From AC-37 sp036389105 (GTDB taxonomy: Bacteria > Actinomycetota > Thermoleophilia > Solirubrobacterales > Thermoleophilaceae), in the NCBI GenBank assembly GCA_036389105.1, contig DASVQK010000160.1:1-29078 (forward strand): a stretch of DNA of 29,078 nucleotides, read 5' to 3'. Shown piece by piece: positions 1 through 7,660 of this stretch (the stretch's first letter is position 1; each line of letters starts with the position of its first letter). Below the pieces are notes generated by a model, which was given only the letters and a program-made list of their open reading frames with translations, had not been told where the DNA came from and searched no databases. The position numbers and the translations under genes are program-made.

Positions 1-126
1 CGGACGGGCTCGGTCGGCGACGGGAAGATCTTCCTGCTGCCGGTCGAGGACGCGATCCGGATCCGCACCGGCGAGTCCGGCGCGGAGGTGCTCCAGGCGC
101 ACGAGGCCGAGGAGGTGGTGGCCTGA
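1..126 (+). CDS. glnB: P-II nitrogen regulatory protein, C-terminal fragment
   Basis: The reading frame open from base 1 encodes the last 41 residues of a P-II signal protein. It shows the family's C-terminal signature: TG, then GDGKIF, a PV pair, and RIRTGE. P-II proteins are small trimeric sensors of 2-oxoglutarate, ATP/ADP and glutamine status that control glutamine synthetase, ammonium transport or gene expression. The T-loop with its modification site lies upstream and cannot be seen. The stop TGA (124-126) overlaps the next ATG by one base, so it is probably translated together with glnA. GlnB and GlnK cannot be told apart here; the symbol is a class label. A short acidic tail follows the conserved end. 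Confidence 0.9.
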   Translation, partial: RTGSVGDGKIFLLPVEDAIRIRTGESGAEVLQAHEAEEVVA

Positions 127-1484
127 TGGCGAGCGTCGACACGCACCGCAACGGGCTCGGCGCGGGGGAGGTGATCTCCCGCGCCGAGGCCGAGCAGGTC
201 GAGTTCGTCCGCTTCTGGTTCACGGACATCCTCGGCCAGCTCAAGTCCTTCGCCGTCGGCAAGGACGAGCTGCCCGACGCGTTCGAGCAGGGCATGGGCT
301 TCGACGGCTCGTCGATCACGGGGTTCAACCGGATCGAGGAGTCGGACATGATCGCCATGCCCGACCCGTCCACGTTCAAGCTGCTGCCGTGGCGGGGCCG
401 CTCGAGCGAGCACAAGGTCGGCCGCGTGTTCTGCGACGTCCTCACCCCCGACGGCGCGCCCTACGAGGGCGATCCGCGGTTCGTGATGCGGCGCGCGCTG
501 GCGCGGGCCAAGGACATGGGCTTCGACCACTACTACCTGGGGCCGGAGCTCGAGTTCTTCCTGTTCAAGGACGACCAGGGGACCGAGGTGCTCGACAAGG
601 GCGGCTACTTCGACCTGACCACGCTCGACGTGGCGTCGGACTTCCGCCGCGACGTGGTGTTCACGCTGCGCGAGCTCGGCATCCCGGTGGAGTACACCCA
701 CCACGAGGTCGGGCCCTCGCAGCACGAGATCGACATGCGCTTCGCGGACGGTCTCGAGATGGCGGACAACACGATGACGTACCGGGTCGCGGTCAAGGAG
801 GTGGCCACCGAGCACGGGATGTACGCGACGTTCATGCCGAAGCCGCTGTTCGGCGAGAACGGGTCGGGGATGCACACGCACCAGTCGCTCTTCCAGGGCG
901 AGCGGAACGCGTTCTTCGACGCGAACGACGAGTACTTCCTGTCGGACGTGGCCAAGTCGTTCATCGCGGGTCAGCTGCGCCACGCGCGCGAGCTGGCGGC
1001 GCTGTTCGCCCCGTCGGTCAACTCGTACAAGCGGCTCGTGCCGGGGTACGAGGCGCCCGTGTACGTGGCGTGGTCCCGGCGCAACCGGTCCGCGCTCGTG
1101 CGGGTGCCGCTGTACCACCCCGGCAAGGAGCGGGCCACGCGGGCCGAGCTGCGCTGCCCGGACCCGTCGTGCAACCCGTACCTGACCTTCGCGGCCCTGC
1201 TCCAGGCGGGGCTCGAGGGGATCGAGCGGGGGTACGAGCTGCCAGCGCCGATGGAGCGCAACCTGTACGACCTCTCGGCGGAGGAACGGACCGAGGCGGG
1301 CGTCGAGCAGCTGCCCGAGACGCTCGGCGAGGCGATCGAGGCGATGTCGCGGTCGGAGGTGGTCGAGAAGGCTCTCGGCGACCACATCTTCAGCCGCTAC
1401 GTGGACCTGAAGCGCGCCGAGTGGGACGACTACAGGGTGCAGGTGACTCCCTGGGAGCTCGAGCGATACCTCGCGGTTACGTGA
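126..1484 (+). CDS. glnA: Glutamine synthetase, type I
   Basis: Makes glutamine from glutamate, ammonia and ATP in the cytoplasm; as a GSI enzyme it would be a dodecamer. The 452-residue product carries the expected motifs: the N-terminal beta-grasp part with FDGSSI, the YYLGPELEFFLF strand, the metal-site and ATP regions through ATFMPKPLFGENGSGMHTHQSL, and RNRSALVRVP. The length and the text after the NLYDL segment (an EERxExGxxxLPxTL pattern) resemble the feedback-inhibited GSI-alpha group. NLYDL itself, with Tyr381, resembles the adenylylated loop of GSI-beta but lacks the usual PPEE. Whether it is adenylylated is therefore open. ATG 126 overlaps the P-II stop and the stop overlaps the PucR-like start, so the three genes form a tight operon. 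Confidence 0.96.
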   Translation: MASVDTHRNGLGAGEVISRAEAEQVEFVRFWFTDILGQLKSFAVGKDELPDAFEQGMGFDGSSITGFNRIEESDMIAMPDPSTFKLLPWRGRSSEHKVGRVFCDVLTPDGAPYEGDPRFVMRRALARAKDMGFDHYYLGPELEFFLFKDDQGTEVLDKGGYFDLTTLDVASDFRRDVVFTLRELGIPVEYTHHEVGPSQHEIDMRFADGLEMADNTMTYRVAVKEVATEHGMYATFMPKPLFGENGSGMHTHQSLFQGERNAFFDANDEYFLSDVAKSFIAGQLRHARELAALFAPSVNSYKRLVPGYEAPVYVAWSRRNRSALVRVPLYHPGKERATRAELRCPDPSCNPYLTFAALLQAGLEGIERGYELPAPMERNLYDLSAEERTEAGVEQLPETLGEAIEAMSRSEVVEKALGDHIFSRYVDLKRAEWDDYRVQVTPWELERYLAVT

Positions 1485-2623
1485 GGACGGTCGCGGGCTT
1501 GGCGACGGCACCCGAGCAGCTCCCCTCCCCCCGCGGCGCCCACCTGGAGATGGTGGGCGCCGTGCTGGCGGGTGAGGGGCTCGACCGAATCGCGACGATC
1601 GCCTCGGCGCACGCCGAGGCGCCCGTCGCGGTGATCGTGCCGCGGCTGAGCACCGCGTCCGCCACCGGGCGGGCGTCGTCGCTCGAGCGCTACGTGGCCG
1701 CGCGGCTGGGCAAGGCCCCGGACCTGGAGCGGCCGCCCGAGGTCGTGGCCGAGGTGCCGATCGCGACCGGCGGCCAGCAGCTGGGGGCCGTGCTGATGCT
1801 GGGCGAGGGCGGCGCCGACGCGGGCGAGTACCTGCACATGGCGGCCGTCGCGGCCTTGACGGAGGTGGCCGTGGCGGACGCTCGCGACGAGGCCGAGCAG
1901 ACGCTGCGCGGGTCGCTCCTCGAGGAGCTGCTTCAGCGCGACGACCTGGATCCGCACGACGTCCTGCGGCGCGCGCGCCGGATGGGCTGCGACGTGTCGG
2001 AGGGGGTGGCGGCGGTGTGCGCCGACCCGGGCGACCGCTCGCCCGGGCGGCTCCTGGCCGTTATCGCCGACGAGCGCCCCGACGCCATCGCCCAGGCGGT
2101 GGGCGAGCGCGTGTACGCGGTGCTGCCGGGGTCGGCACAGGAGGCGCGGGCGCTGGCGGCGCGGCTCGGGCGCCACGGGCTGGTGGGCATCTCGTCCTCG
2201 TACCGCGGGCCCGGCGAGCTGCGGCGCGCGCTGGAGGAGGCCGAGCTGGTGCTGGACGTTACGGCCGACGGGCGCGCGCCCGAGGAGCAGGTGGGCGGGG
2301 GCACCTACCGGCTGCTGTTCCGCGTGCTGGCCTCGCATCCCGAGGAGGTGCGGAGCTTCTACGAGGACACCGTCGCGCGCGTGGTGTCCTACGACGAGCA
2401 GTACTCGACCGACCTGGTGGGCACGCTCGAGGCCTACCTGGCGGAGAACTGCAACATGAACGCGACGGCGTCGGCCATCCACGCGCACCGCCACACGGTG
2501 AGCTACCGCCTGGACCGCATCCGCGAGCTGACCGGCCTCGACCCGACGTCCTCGGAGGACCGCGAGCGCCTGGGCCTCGGGCTCAAGGCGTACCGGATCA
2601 TCGCGCCGCGCCTGCCGCGGTAG
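1481..2623 (+). CDS. PucR/CdaR-family transcriptional regulator
   Basis: Predicted 380-residue DNA-binding regulator. The C-terminal part (about residues 312-370) is a clear PucR-type helix-turn-helix: LVGTLEAYLAENCNMNATA, then the HRHTVSYRLDRIRELTG segment typical of PF13556. The middle part fits the GGDEF-like fold common in this family, and the N-terminus may be a sensory region. I chose GTG 1481 because its GTGA overlaps the glnA stop; ATG 1550 is an in-frame alternative. The same frame stays open far upstream inside glnA, but that part is arginine/glycine-rich shadow sequence. PucR proteins often control purine, amino-acid or nitrogen metabolism. Coupling to P-II and glutamine synthetase suggests a nitrogen role, which is inference. 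Confidence 0.88.
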   Translation: MRTVAGLATAPEQLPSPRGAHLEMVGAVLAGEGLDRIATIASAHAEAPVAVIVPRLSTASATGRASSLERYVAARLGKAPDLERPPEVVAEVPIATGGQQLGAVLMLGEGGADAGEYLHMAAVAALTEVAVADARDEAEQTLRGSLLEELLQRDDLDPHDVLRRARRMGCDVSEGVAAVCADPGDRSPGRLLAVIADERPDAIAQAVGERVYAVLPGSAQEARALAARLGRHGLVGISSSYRGPGELRRALEEAELVLDVTADGRAPEEQVGGGTYRLLFRVLASHPEEVRSFYEDTVARVVSYDEQYSTDLVGTLEAYLAENCNMNATASAIHAHRHTVSYRLDRIRELTGLDPTSSEDRERLGLGLKAYRIIAPRLPR

Positions 2624-2651
2624 GCGCACCGGCGCGGCAGGGCGCACTGGG

Positions 2652-2657
2652 GATACT
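2652..2657 (+). promoter_or_regulatory. Candidate -10 element for the small four-Cys gene
   Basis: GATACT matches four of six TATAAT positions and ends six bases before the GTG at 2664. No Shine-Dalgarno sequence is present. The spacing fits a transcript starting at the GTG itself (leaderless). No convincing -35 was seen. Confidence 0.4.
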
Positions 2658-2663
2658 TGGCGG

Positions 2664-2855
2664 GTGACCCGCCCGCCCGCCGGCCTGTGCGACAGCTGCG
2701 TCCACCAGCGCGTGATCCGCAACACCCGCGGTTCCGAGTTCTCGCTTTGCGAGCGCTCGCGAGCCGAGCCGGAGTACCCGCGCTACCCGCGCCTGCCGGT
2801 CACGGCGTGCGCCGGGCACGAGCCGCGCGCGGCGAGCGGGCCTCAGGCGAAGTAG
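2664..2855 (+). CDS. Small four-cysteine protein, conserved hypothetical
   Basis: 63-residue protein with a CDSC pair at residues 9-12 and two more cysteines near 28 and 48, enough for a small metal-binding (zinc-ribbon-like) knuckle. The central pattern, NTRGSxFSLCERS followed by a YPRYPRLPV segment, is one I recall from short hypothetical proteins of high-GC actinobacteria. No function can be given. It starts with GTG directly after a -10-like hexamer, with no ribosome binding site. Its 3' end overlaps the convergent membrane-protein gene by 13 bases. Confidence 0.7.
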   Translation: MTRPPAGLCDSCVHQRVIRNTRGSEFSLCERSRAEPEYPRYPRLPVTACAGHEPRAASGPQAK

Positions 2856-3439
2856 CCGGTCACCACGAGCACGCCGCCCTCGGCCACGAGCGCGGCGCCG
2901 GTCAGCGACGCGGCCAACACGGCTGCCCGCGCACGCTCGCCGCGGCCGGGCAGCATCGCCAGCGGGACGGCGATCGCCACGGCGAGCAACCAGGTGCCGG
3001 CGCGCCCGTGGTGGTGCACCAGCAGACCGAACAGCAGCGCCTCGCCCGCGAACGACGCCGCCAGCACTCCGATCGCCAGGACCCGCGCGCGGCCGGTCCG
3101 CCACAGCGAGCCGAGTGCGCCAAACGCGGCCCCGCCCGGCACGGCGATCCACAGCCAGCCGAGCCCGAGCGGACTCACCTCGTAGGCGTGCTGCACCAGC
3201 GCGAGGATCGCGTAGTACACGAGCGTGGCCGACACGAGCGAAGCGGCCCCGTGCAGCGCGCCGCGCCGAGTGCGGGAGCAGGCCGCGCCGACGGCGAACG
3301 CCAGCGCCAGCCACGGCATCCCCACCTTGGCGAGCCACCACCACTCGTGCGGCAGCTGGTAGACGAGCCGCGTCGCGATTCCCAGCGCGGCGCCCGCTCC
3401 GAGCGCGAACCCGAGGGTGTCGAGCCGCGAGCGGTTCAC
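2843..3439 (-). CDS. Integral membrane protein, DUF6518-like
   Basis: 198-residue hydrophobic protein with about six predicted membrane segments in three pairs, short polar loops and a short basic N-terminus (MNRSR). The pattern resembles DUF6518 proteins of actinobacteria, assigned from memory of the family and of unknown function. Start is GTG at 3439. It lies 10 bases after the lipoprotein gene on the same strand, so the two are probably co-transcribed, away from the Mce operon. The 3' end overlaps the convergent small four-Cys gene. Confidence 0.75.
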   Translation of the reverse strand: MNRSRLDTLGFALGAGAALGIATRLVYQLPHEWWWLAKVGMPWLALAFAVGAACSRTRRGALHGAASLVSATLVYYAILALVQHAYEVSPLGLGWLWIAVPGGAAFGALGSLWRTGRARVLAIGVLAASFAGEALLFGLLVHHHGRAGTWLLAVAIAVPLAMLPGRGERARAAVLAASLTGAALVAEGGVLVVTGYFA

Positions 3440-3449
3440 GACGGGCGCC

Positions 3450-4178
3450 CTACGGGGCGCTGCCGCTGACGGCCTTGCCCTCGACCACCGTCTTGCCGTC
3501 CTCGCCTATGTGCGCCTGGGGCGGCTTGGGGTCGATCCTCCCGGTGAACTGGCCGGAGATCGGCTCCCCGCTGCGGGCGGGCACGGCGCGGGCCTTGCCG
3601 TCGAGCCCCGCGTTGACGCGGTAGCAGATCCGGTACGAGCCCGCCTTGACCGCGGTGACGTTCCACTTGAACGTGGCGGTGCGGCCGGGCTCGAGCGAGC
3701 CCAGCGTGAAGGTGTCGACGAACGACGACGAGCGCTCGAGCGGGTCGAGCCGGCCGGAGTCGTAGTCGCGCGGCGTGCGCGTCGGGATGGTGTTGACCAC
3801 GAACTGCGGTCGCACCGGGTCCGCCACGCCGGGGTAGGAGGTGCGGTAGCCGAACCCGCCGCCGCCCCCGCCCGATCCGCTGGGCGAGCCGCCGGAGCCG
3901 CCGGCGCCGCGGGCCTTGCCGGGGCACTTGACGGTGATCGAGACGACCGGGATGCGCTTGGAGCCGGGGTTGCGCACCGCGATCTCCATGTTCGACGCGG
4001 CGGCGAGCCGCTGGTGGCCCGGGAAGCTGGCGCTGACGATCTCGACGGGGAAGCTGCCCTTGGGCTCGTCCTCGTCCTGGCGCGCCCCGCTGCCGCAGCC
4101 AACCAGGGCGATCGCGGCCAGGCAGAGCGGAGCGAGCGCTCGCGGGGCGATCCCTCGATGCGGCGCGTTCCTCCCCAA
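3450..4178 (-). CDS. Secreted lipoprotein with Ig-like C-terminal domain
   Basis: 242-residue predicted lipoprotein. A basic N-region and a hydrophobic stretch end in the lipobox LVGC, so the mature protein should be anchored on the outer face of the membrane. After an acidic linker come two beta-rich parts separated by a glycine/serine-rich linker (about residues 90-110). The second part has an alternating pattern (FTLGSLEPGRTATFKWNV, then AGSYRICYRV) like small Ig/CARDB-type sandwiches. The only in-frame start upstream of the signal peptide is TTG 4178; a TATGTT hexamer lies nine bases before it on this strand. It is divergent from the Mce operon, so it may be an accessory envelope lipoprotein, but no sequence feature ties it to lipid transport. 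Confidence 0.75.
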   Translation of the reverse strand: MGRNAPHRGIAPRALAPLCLAAIALVGCGSGARQDEDEPKGSFPVEIVSASFPGHQRLAAASNMEIAVRNPGSKRIPVVSITVKCPGKARGAGGSGGSPSGSGGGGGGFGYRTSYPGVADPVRPQFVVNTIPTRTPRDYDSGRLDPLERSSSFVDTFTLGSLEPGRTATFKWNVTAVKAGSYRICYRVNAGLDGKARAVPARSGEPISGQFTGRIDPKPPQAHIGEDGKTVVEGKAVSGSAP

Positions 4179-4247
4179 AGCGGCCGGAACATACCACGGC
4201 CGAACGCTGCTACGGCGCAGCCCAGCTCCACGCGCGACGGTTGTCGG

Positions 4248-4277
4248 TTGGCACCCGACGGCCGAATGGCGTACGCT
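4248..4277 (+). promoter_or_regulatory. Candidate promoter of the Mce operon
   Basis: TTGGCA (4248-4253, five of six to TTGACA) and TACGCT (4272-4277, a TAnnnT hexamer) are separated by 18 bases. They lie about 55 bases before the yrbE start, in the only intergenic region upstream of the operon. Confidence 0.45.
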
Positions 4278-4281
4278 TCGT

Positions 4282-4322
4282 GCCGGCTATCGGCGCCGCC
4301 TTGGCGCGGCCGGTCAGGGAGG
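4282..4322 (+). promoter_or_regulatory. Leader hairpin and ribosome binding site of yrbE
   Basis: A nested stem can form: an outer arm 4282-4288 with 4308-4314 (two G-U pairs) and an inner arm GCGCC 4293-4297 with GGCGC 4303-4307. The strong Shine-Dalgarno GGGAGGA (4317-4323) follows at once, ten bases before the ATG. The hairpin could affect access to the ribosome site, which is inference. Its right flank CCGGTCAGG recurs before the first mce gene. Confidence 0.4.
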
Positions 4323-4332
4323 AAAACACAGA

Positions 4333-5139
4333 ATGGTCAGGGCAGCAGCAGACCGGGCGTTCTTACCGACGAAGAACCTCCTCGAGCAGGTGGGGGACAT
4401 GATGATCCTCACCGGCAAGACGATCATGTCCGCCCTGAGACCGCCGTACCCGTACGGCGGCGAGTTCGTCAACCAGTTCCTGTTCGCGCTCAGGCTGTGC
4501 TGGTTCCCGCTCCTGATCTCCACGATCGCGTTCGGGTACGGCGCGCCGGGCCTCCAGGCGGGCAACTTCCTCGTCCTGTTCGGCGCGATCGACCGCCTCG
4601 GCGGCTTCTTCGTGCTGGCCACCATCCGCGAGTTCGCGCCGTTCGTGACGGCGATCATCCTCGCCGGCGTGGCCGGCACCGCCATCACCGCCGACCTCGG
4701 CGCGCGCAAGATCCGCGAGGAGCTGGACGCGCTCCAGGTGCTGGGCGTCGACCCGGTCAAGAACCTGGTGGTGCCGCGCTTCCTCTCGCTGATGGTCGTC
4801 ACCGGCCTGTTCAACATCTACGCGCTGCTGTTCGGCATCTTCGGCGGCGTGCTGGCCACGCTCACCTTCAACGCGCCGCTCGGCCCGTTCTTCGCCACGC
4901 TGCTCACCAACGCGTCCACCACCGACCTCTGGGGATCCGTGGTGAAGACCACCTTGTTCGGGGCGATCATCGCGATCGTCTGCTGTTACAAGGGGATGAC
5001 CGCGTCCGGAGGCGCCGAAGGCGTTGGCCGCGCCGTCAACCAGGCGGTGGTCATCTCGTTCCTCGGGATCTTCTCGTTCAACTACGTCTTCACCCAGACG
5101 CTGTTGGCCACCCATCCGGAGATCTCGGTCATCAAGTGA
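4333..5139 (+). CDS. yrbE: YrbE/MlaE-family ABC permease of the Mce lipid transporter
   Basis: 268-residue membrane permease that would pass lipid between the MCE tube and the inner membrane, driven by the ATPase encoded next. The family core is clear: a REFAPF segment, then GVAGTAITADLGARKIREEL followed by DALQVLGVDPVKNLVVPRFL, the coupling region of MlaE/YrbE proteins. About five hydrophobic segments follow the N-terminal amphipathic part. ATG 4333 is chosen because of the strong Shine-Dalgarno before it; the frame stays open upstream but without family similarity. Mycobacterial mce operons carry two permease genes (yrbEA, yrbEB). Only one is present here, suggesting a homodimer as in Gram-negative Mla, or a second copy elsewhere. 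Confidence 0.93.
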   Translation: MVRAAADRAFLPTKNLLEQVGDMMILTGKTIMSALRPPYPYGGEFVNQFLFALRLCWFPLLISTIAFGYGAPGLQAGNFLVLFGAIDRLGGFFVLATIREFAPFVTAIILAGVAGTAITADLGARKIREELDALQVLGVDPVKNLVVPRFLSLMVVTGLFNIYALLFGIFGGVLATLTFNAPLGPFFATLLTNASTTDLWGSVVKTTLFGAIIAIVCCYKGMTASGGAEGVGRAVNQAVVISFLGIFSFNYVFTQTLLATHPEISVIK

Positions 5140-5149
5140 TCGGAGCCCA

Positions 5150-6163
5150 TTGACCGACGACGACCGCAGGGACGACCAGGCGACACCGCTGTCGGGCTAT
5201 CAGGTCCCGGAGGAGTCGGACCAGCCGCAGGACGCCGACGACGGCGGGCAGCAGGAGCAGAGCGCGGACACGCCCAGCGCGGACCCGCGCGACTCGCTGG
5301 TCCACCACGCCGCGGTCAAGCAGGAGGGCCCCGCGGCCGAGCCCAACCCCGAGGGCGACGACGAGTACAAGTGGCACACCACGCGCACCGGCCGCAGCGA
5401 GTCGGCCGAGTCCGACGCCGTGGAGTTCATCGACGTCAAGAAGAGCTTCGGGCGCAACACCGTCCTGAACGGGCTGAACCTCGGCATCCCCGACGGCCAG
5501 ATCTCGATGATCCTCGGCCCCTCCGGGACCGGCAAGTCCGTGTGCATCAAGCACATGGTCGGGCTGCTCTACCCCGACGAGGGCGACGTCATGGTCCACG
5601 GGGAGTCGGTGCCGAACATGCGCGACGACGACCTGTTCGAGATGCGCAAGAAGTTCGGCGTCCTGTTCCAGGACGGCGCGCTGTTCGGGTCGATGAACCT
5701 CTACGACAACGTCGCGTTCCCGCTGCGCCAGCACACGGACAAGGGCGAGGACGAGATCACCGAGATCGTCACCCGCCGGCTCAAGGAGGTCGGCCTGGGC
5801 GGCGCCGGCGACAAGATGCCGAACGAGCTGTCTGGCGGCATGCGCAAGCGCGCCGGTTTCGCGCGCGCACTGGTGCTCGACCCGCAGATCGTGCTGTTCG
5901 ACGAGCCCGACTCGGGCCTCGACCCCGTCCGCACGGCGCTTCTCTGCGAGCTGATCAAGGAGATCCACGAGGAGAACGGCGGCGCCTACGTCGTGATCAC
6001 GCACGACATCATGTCGGCTCGCCGGGTGGCCGAGTACATCGCGATCCTGTGGAAGGGACGGATCGTGGAATCCGGACCGGCCTCGGAGCTCTTCAACTCG
6101 GACAACCAGTTCGTCCGTCAGTTCCTCTCCGGGGAGGCGCGGGGCCCCCTGGGGATGGAATAA
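5150..6163 (+). CDS. mlaF: MlaF/MceG-type ABC transporter ATPase
   Basis: 337-residue ATPase that should power the YrbE permease on the cytoplasmic side. It shows Walker A GPSGTGKS (residues 123-130), Q-loop VLFQDGALFGS, signature LSGGMRKR, Walker B IVLFDEPDSGLDP and the switch histidine in VITHD. DEPDSGLDPVRT is typical of the MceG/MlaF group. TTG 5150 follows a GGAG four bases away and begins 10 bases after the yrbE stop. This start gives an unusual 90-residue hydrophilic head rich in Asp, Glu, Gln and Ser, predicted disordered. GTG 5420 would give a standard-length ATPase but has no visible ribosome site. Mycobacterial mceG usually lies away from its mce operons; here the ATPase is built in. 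Confidence 0.93.
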   Translation: MTDDDRRDDQATPLSGYQVPEESDQPQDADDGGQQEQSADTPSADPRDSLVHHAAVKQEGPAAEPNPEGDDEYKWHTTRTGRSESAESDAVEFIDVKKSFGRNTVLNGLNLGIPDGQISMILGPSGTGKSVCIKHMVGLLYPDEGDVMVHGESVPNMRDDDLFEMRKKFGVLFQDGALFGSMNLYDNVAFPLRQHTDKGEDEITEIVTRRLKEVGLGGAGDKMPNELSGGMRKRAGFARALVLDPQIVLFDEPDSGLDPVRTALLCELIKEIHEENGGAYVVITHDIMSARRVAEYIAILWKGRIVESGPASELFNSDNQFVRQFLSGEARGPLGME

Positions 6164-6191
6164 GCTCGAACACACGAAATAGGACGATGGA

Positions 6192-6211
6192 GCCGGCGTA
6201 CGGGCGCCGGT
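6192..6211 (+). promoter_or_regulatory. Hairpin between ATPase and first mce gene
   Basis: GCCGGCG (6192-6198) pairs with CGCCGGT (6205-6211) around a six-base loop, one pair being G-U. No U-run follows, so it is not a standard terminator. It sits in the only real gap (102 bases) inside the operon and may set the ratio between motor and MCE transcripts. The stem and the following GGTCAGG resemble the hairpin before yrbE. Confidence 0.35.
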
Positions 6212-6265
6212 CAGGAACGCCACGGCCCGCGGCGTCGGGGGGCACCGTGATCATGCGACTCGCAC

Positions 6266-7660
6266 ATGGCCCCCCCAGACGCTACGACTGACAGACCCAC
6301 CGCCCCGACGGCCGCCGACGAGCCGCGCTCGCGGCTGGCCCGCGCCGCGGCAGCGCTGGCGGTGCTGGCCGCCGTTGCGATCGCCGCCGTGATCCTGTTC
6401 ACGGGCGGCAGCGGCTACGAGGTCACCGCCGTCTTCCCCAACGCGGGCCAGCTCGTGAAGGGAAACGACGTGGACATCGGCGGGCGGCCGGTGGGATCGG
6501 TCAACGACATCTCGCTGGACGACAACGGCCGCGCGCTGGTGAGGATGAAGCTGTCCGAGCACACGCCGCTCCACGACGGCACCACGGCGGTGATCCGGGT
6601 CACGTCCCTGAGCGGTATCGCCAACCGCTACGTGGCCATCGCGCCGGGGCCCAACAGCGCCGACGAGATCCCCGAGGGCGGCCGCATCCCCGGCGACCGG
6701 ACCACTGCCCCGGTGGACCTCGACCAGCTGTTCAACACGCTCGACCCGGCCACGCGCGCCGGGCTCCAGCAGATCGTCAAGGGCTCCGCCCGGCAGTACA
6801 TCGGCAAGGCGGCCCAGGGCAACAGGGCGCTGCACTACCTCAACCCGGCGCTGTCCACGTCCTCGCGGCTCACGCGGGAGCTGGTGGTGGACCAGGCGGC
6901 GTTCAAGCGGTTCGTGACCGACACGTCGCGAACGGTCGGGGCGCTGGCCGAGCGCTCCACCGAGCTGACCGCGCTGGTGGGCAACGCCAACGCCACCACG
7001 CGCGCGATCGGCGACGAGAACGTAGCGCTGGAGCAGTCGCTCGGGCTGCTGCCCGGCACCCTGCGCCGGGCCAACACCACGTTCGTGAACCTGCGCGCCA
7101 CGCTCGACGACCTCGACCCGCTCGTGGACGAGTCCAAGCCGGCCACGCGCCGCCTGGCGCCGCTGCTCAGCGCCCTTCGCCCGCTGGTGGCCGACGCGCG
7201 GCCGACCATCCGCGACCTGCGCGTGCTGGTCCGCAAGCCGGGCGCGGACAACGACCTGATCGACCTGACGAAGAAGATGCCGCGGCTCGAGAAGCTCACC
7301 AGCACGGTCTTCCCGAACGCGATCAAGGCGCTTCAGAAGGCGCAGCCGGTGATCGAGTTCGGGCGCCCGTACGCGCCTGACCTCACCGGCTGGTTCACCA
7401 AGTTCGCCGAGGGCGCCGCCAACTACGACGCCAACGGCCACTACGCGCGCATCCAGCCGCTGTTCAACGCGTTCCAGTTCAACTCCACGCCCAGCGGGCC
7501 GGTGCTGACCCCGCAGACCAGCCGCCTGGCCGGCCTCCAGACCTTCAAGAGCAAGCGCTGCCCGGGCGGCGCCACCCAGCCGCCGCCGGACGGCTCGGCG
7601 CCGTACAAGGAGGCCGCCAACGACAGCTGCGATCCCTCGACCACGCCCCCCGGCCCATGA
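6266..7660 (+). CDS. MCE-family protein 1
   Basis: First of six MCE subunits, 464 residues. It has a short Thr/Pro/Asp-rich head, one membrane anchor (about residues 24-46), an MCE domain from GYEVTAVFPNAGQLVKGNDV to about residue 130, a long helical region and a polar tail. In this family the MCE domain forms a ring and the helices a hydrophobic tube that carries lipid across the cell envelope. The tail holds the only two cysteines, C432 and C455. Prolines recur every seven residues in the segment from ESKPATRRLAP to VADARPTIRDLR. ATG 6266 has no clear Shine-Dalgarno. The ATG of the next gene lies in its last codons (ATGA overlap). Confidence 0.93.
   Translation: MAPPDATTDRPTAPTAADEPRSRLARAAAALAVLAAVAIAAVILFTGGSGYEVTAVFPNAGQLVKGNDVDIGGRPVGSVNDISLDDNGRALVRMKLSEHTPLHDGTTAVIRVTSLSGIANRYVAIAPGPNSADEIPEGGRIPGDRTTAPVDLDQLFNTLDPATRAGLQQIVKGSARQYIGKAAQGNRALHYLNPALSTSSRLTRELVVDQAAFKRFVTDTSRTVGALAERSTELTALVGNANATTRAIGDENVALEQSLGLLPGTLRRANTTFVNLRATLDDLDPLVDESKPATRRLAPLLSALRPLVADARPTIRDLRVLVRKPGADNDLIDLTKKMPRLEKLTSTVFPNAIKALQKAQPVIEFGRPYAPDLTGWFTKFAEGAANYDANGHYARIQPLFNAFQFNSTPSGPVLTPQTSRLAGLQTFKSKRCPGGATQPPPDGSAPYKEAANDSCDPSTTPPGP

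Noticed and set aside
389..1480. Long in-frame open extension upstream of the PucR-like gene.
   Set aside because: Lies inside glnA in another frame and encodes Arg/Gly/Ala-rich text without similarity; the real gene starts at the GTGA overlap.
4179..4332. Possible second yrbE gene hidden before the first.
   Set aside because: Only about 150 non-coding bases are present, and no frame there has permease-like text.
6247..6291. A 14-codon open frame overlapping the first mce start.
   Set aside because: Could be a coupling leader peptide, but it is too short to support without conservation data.
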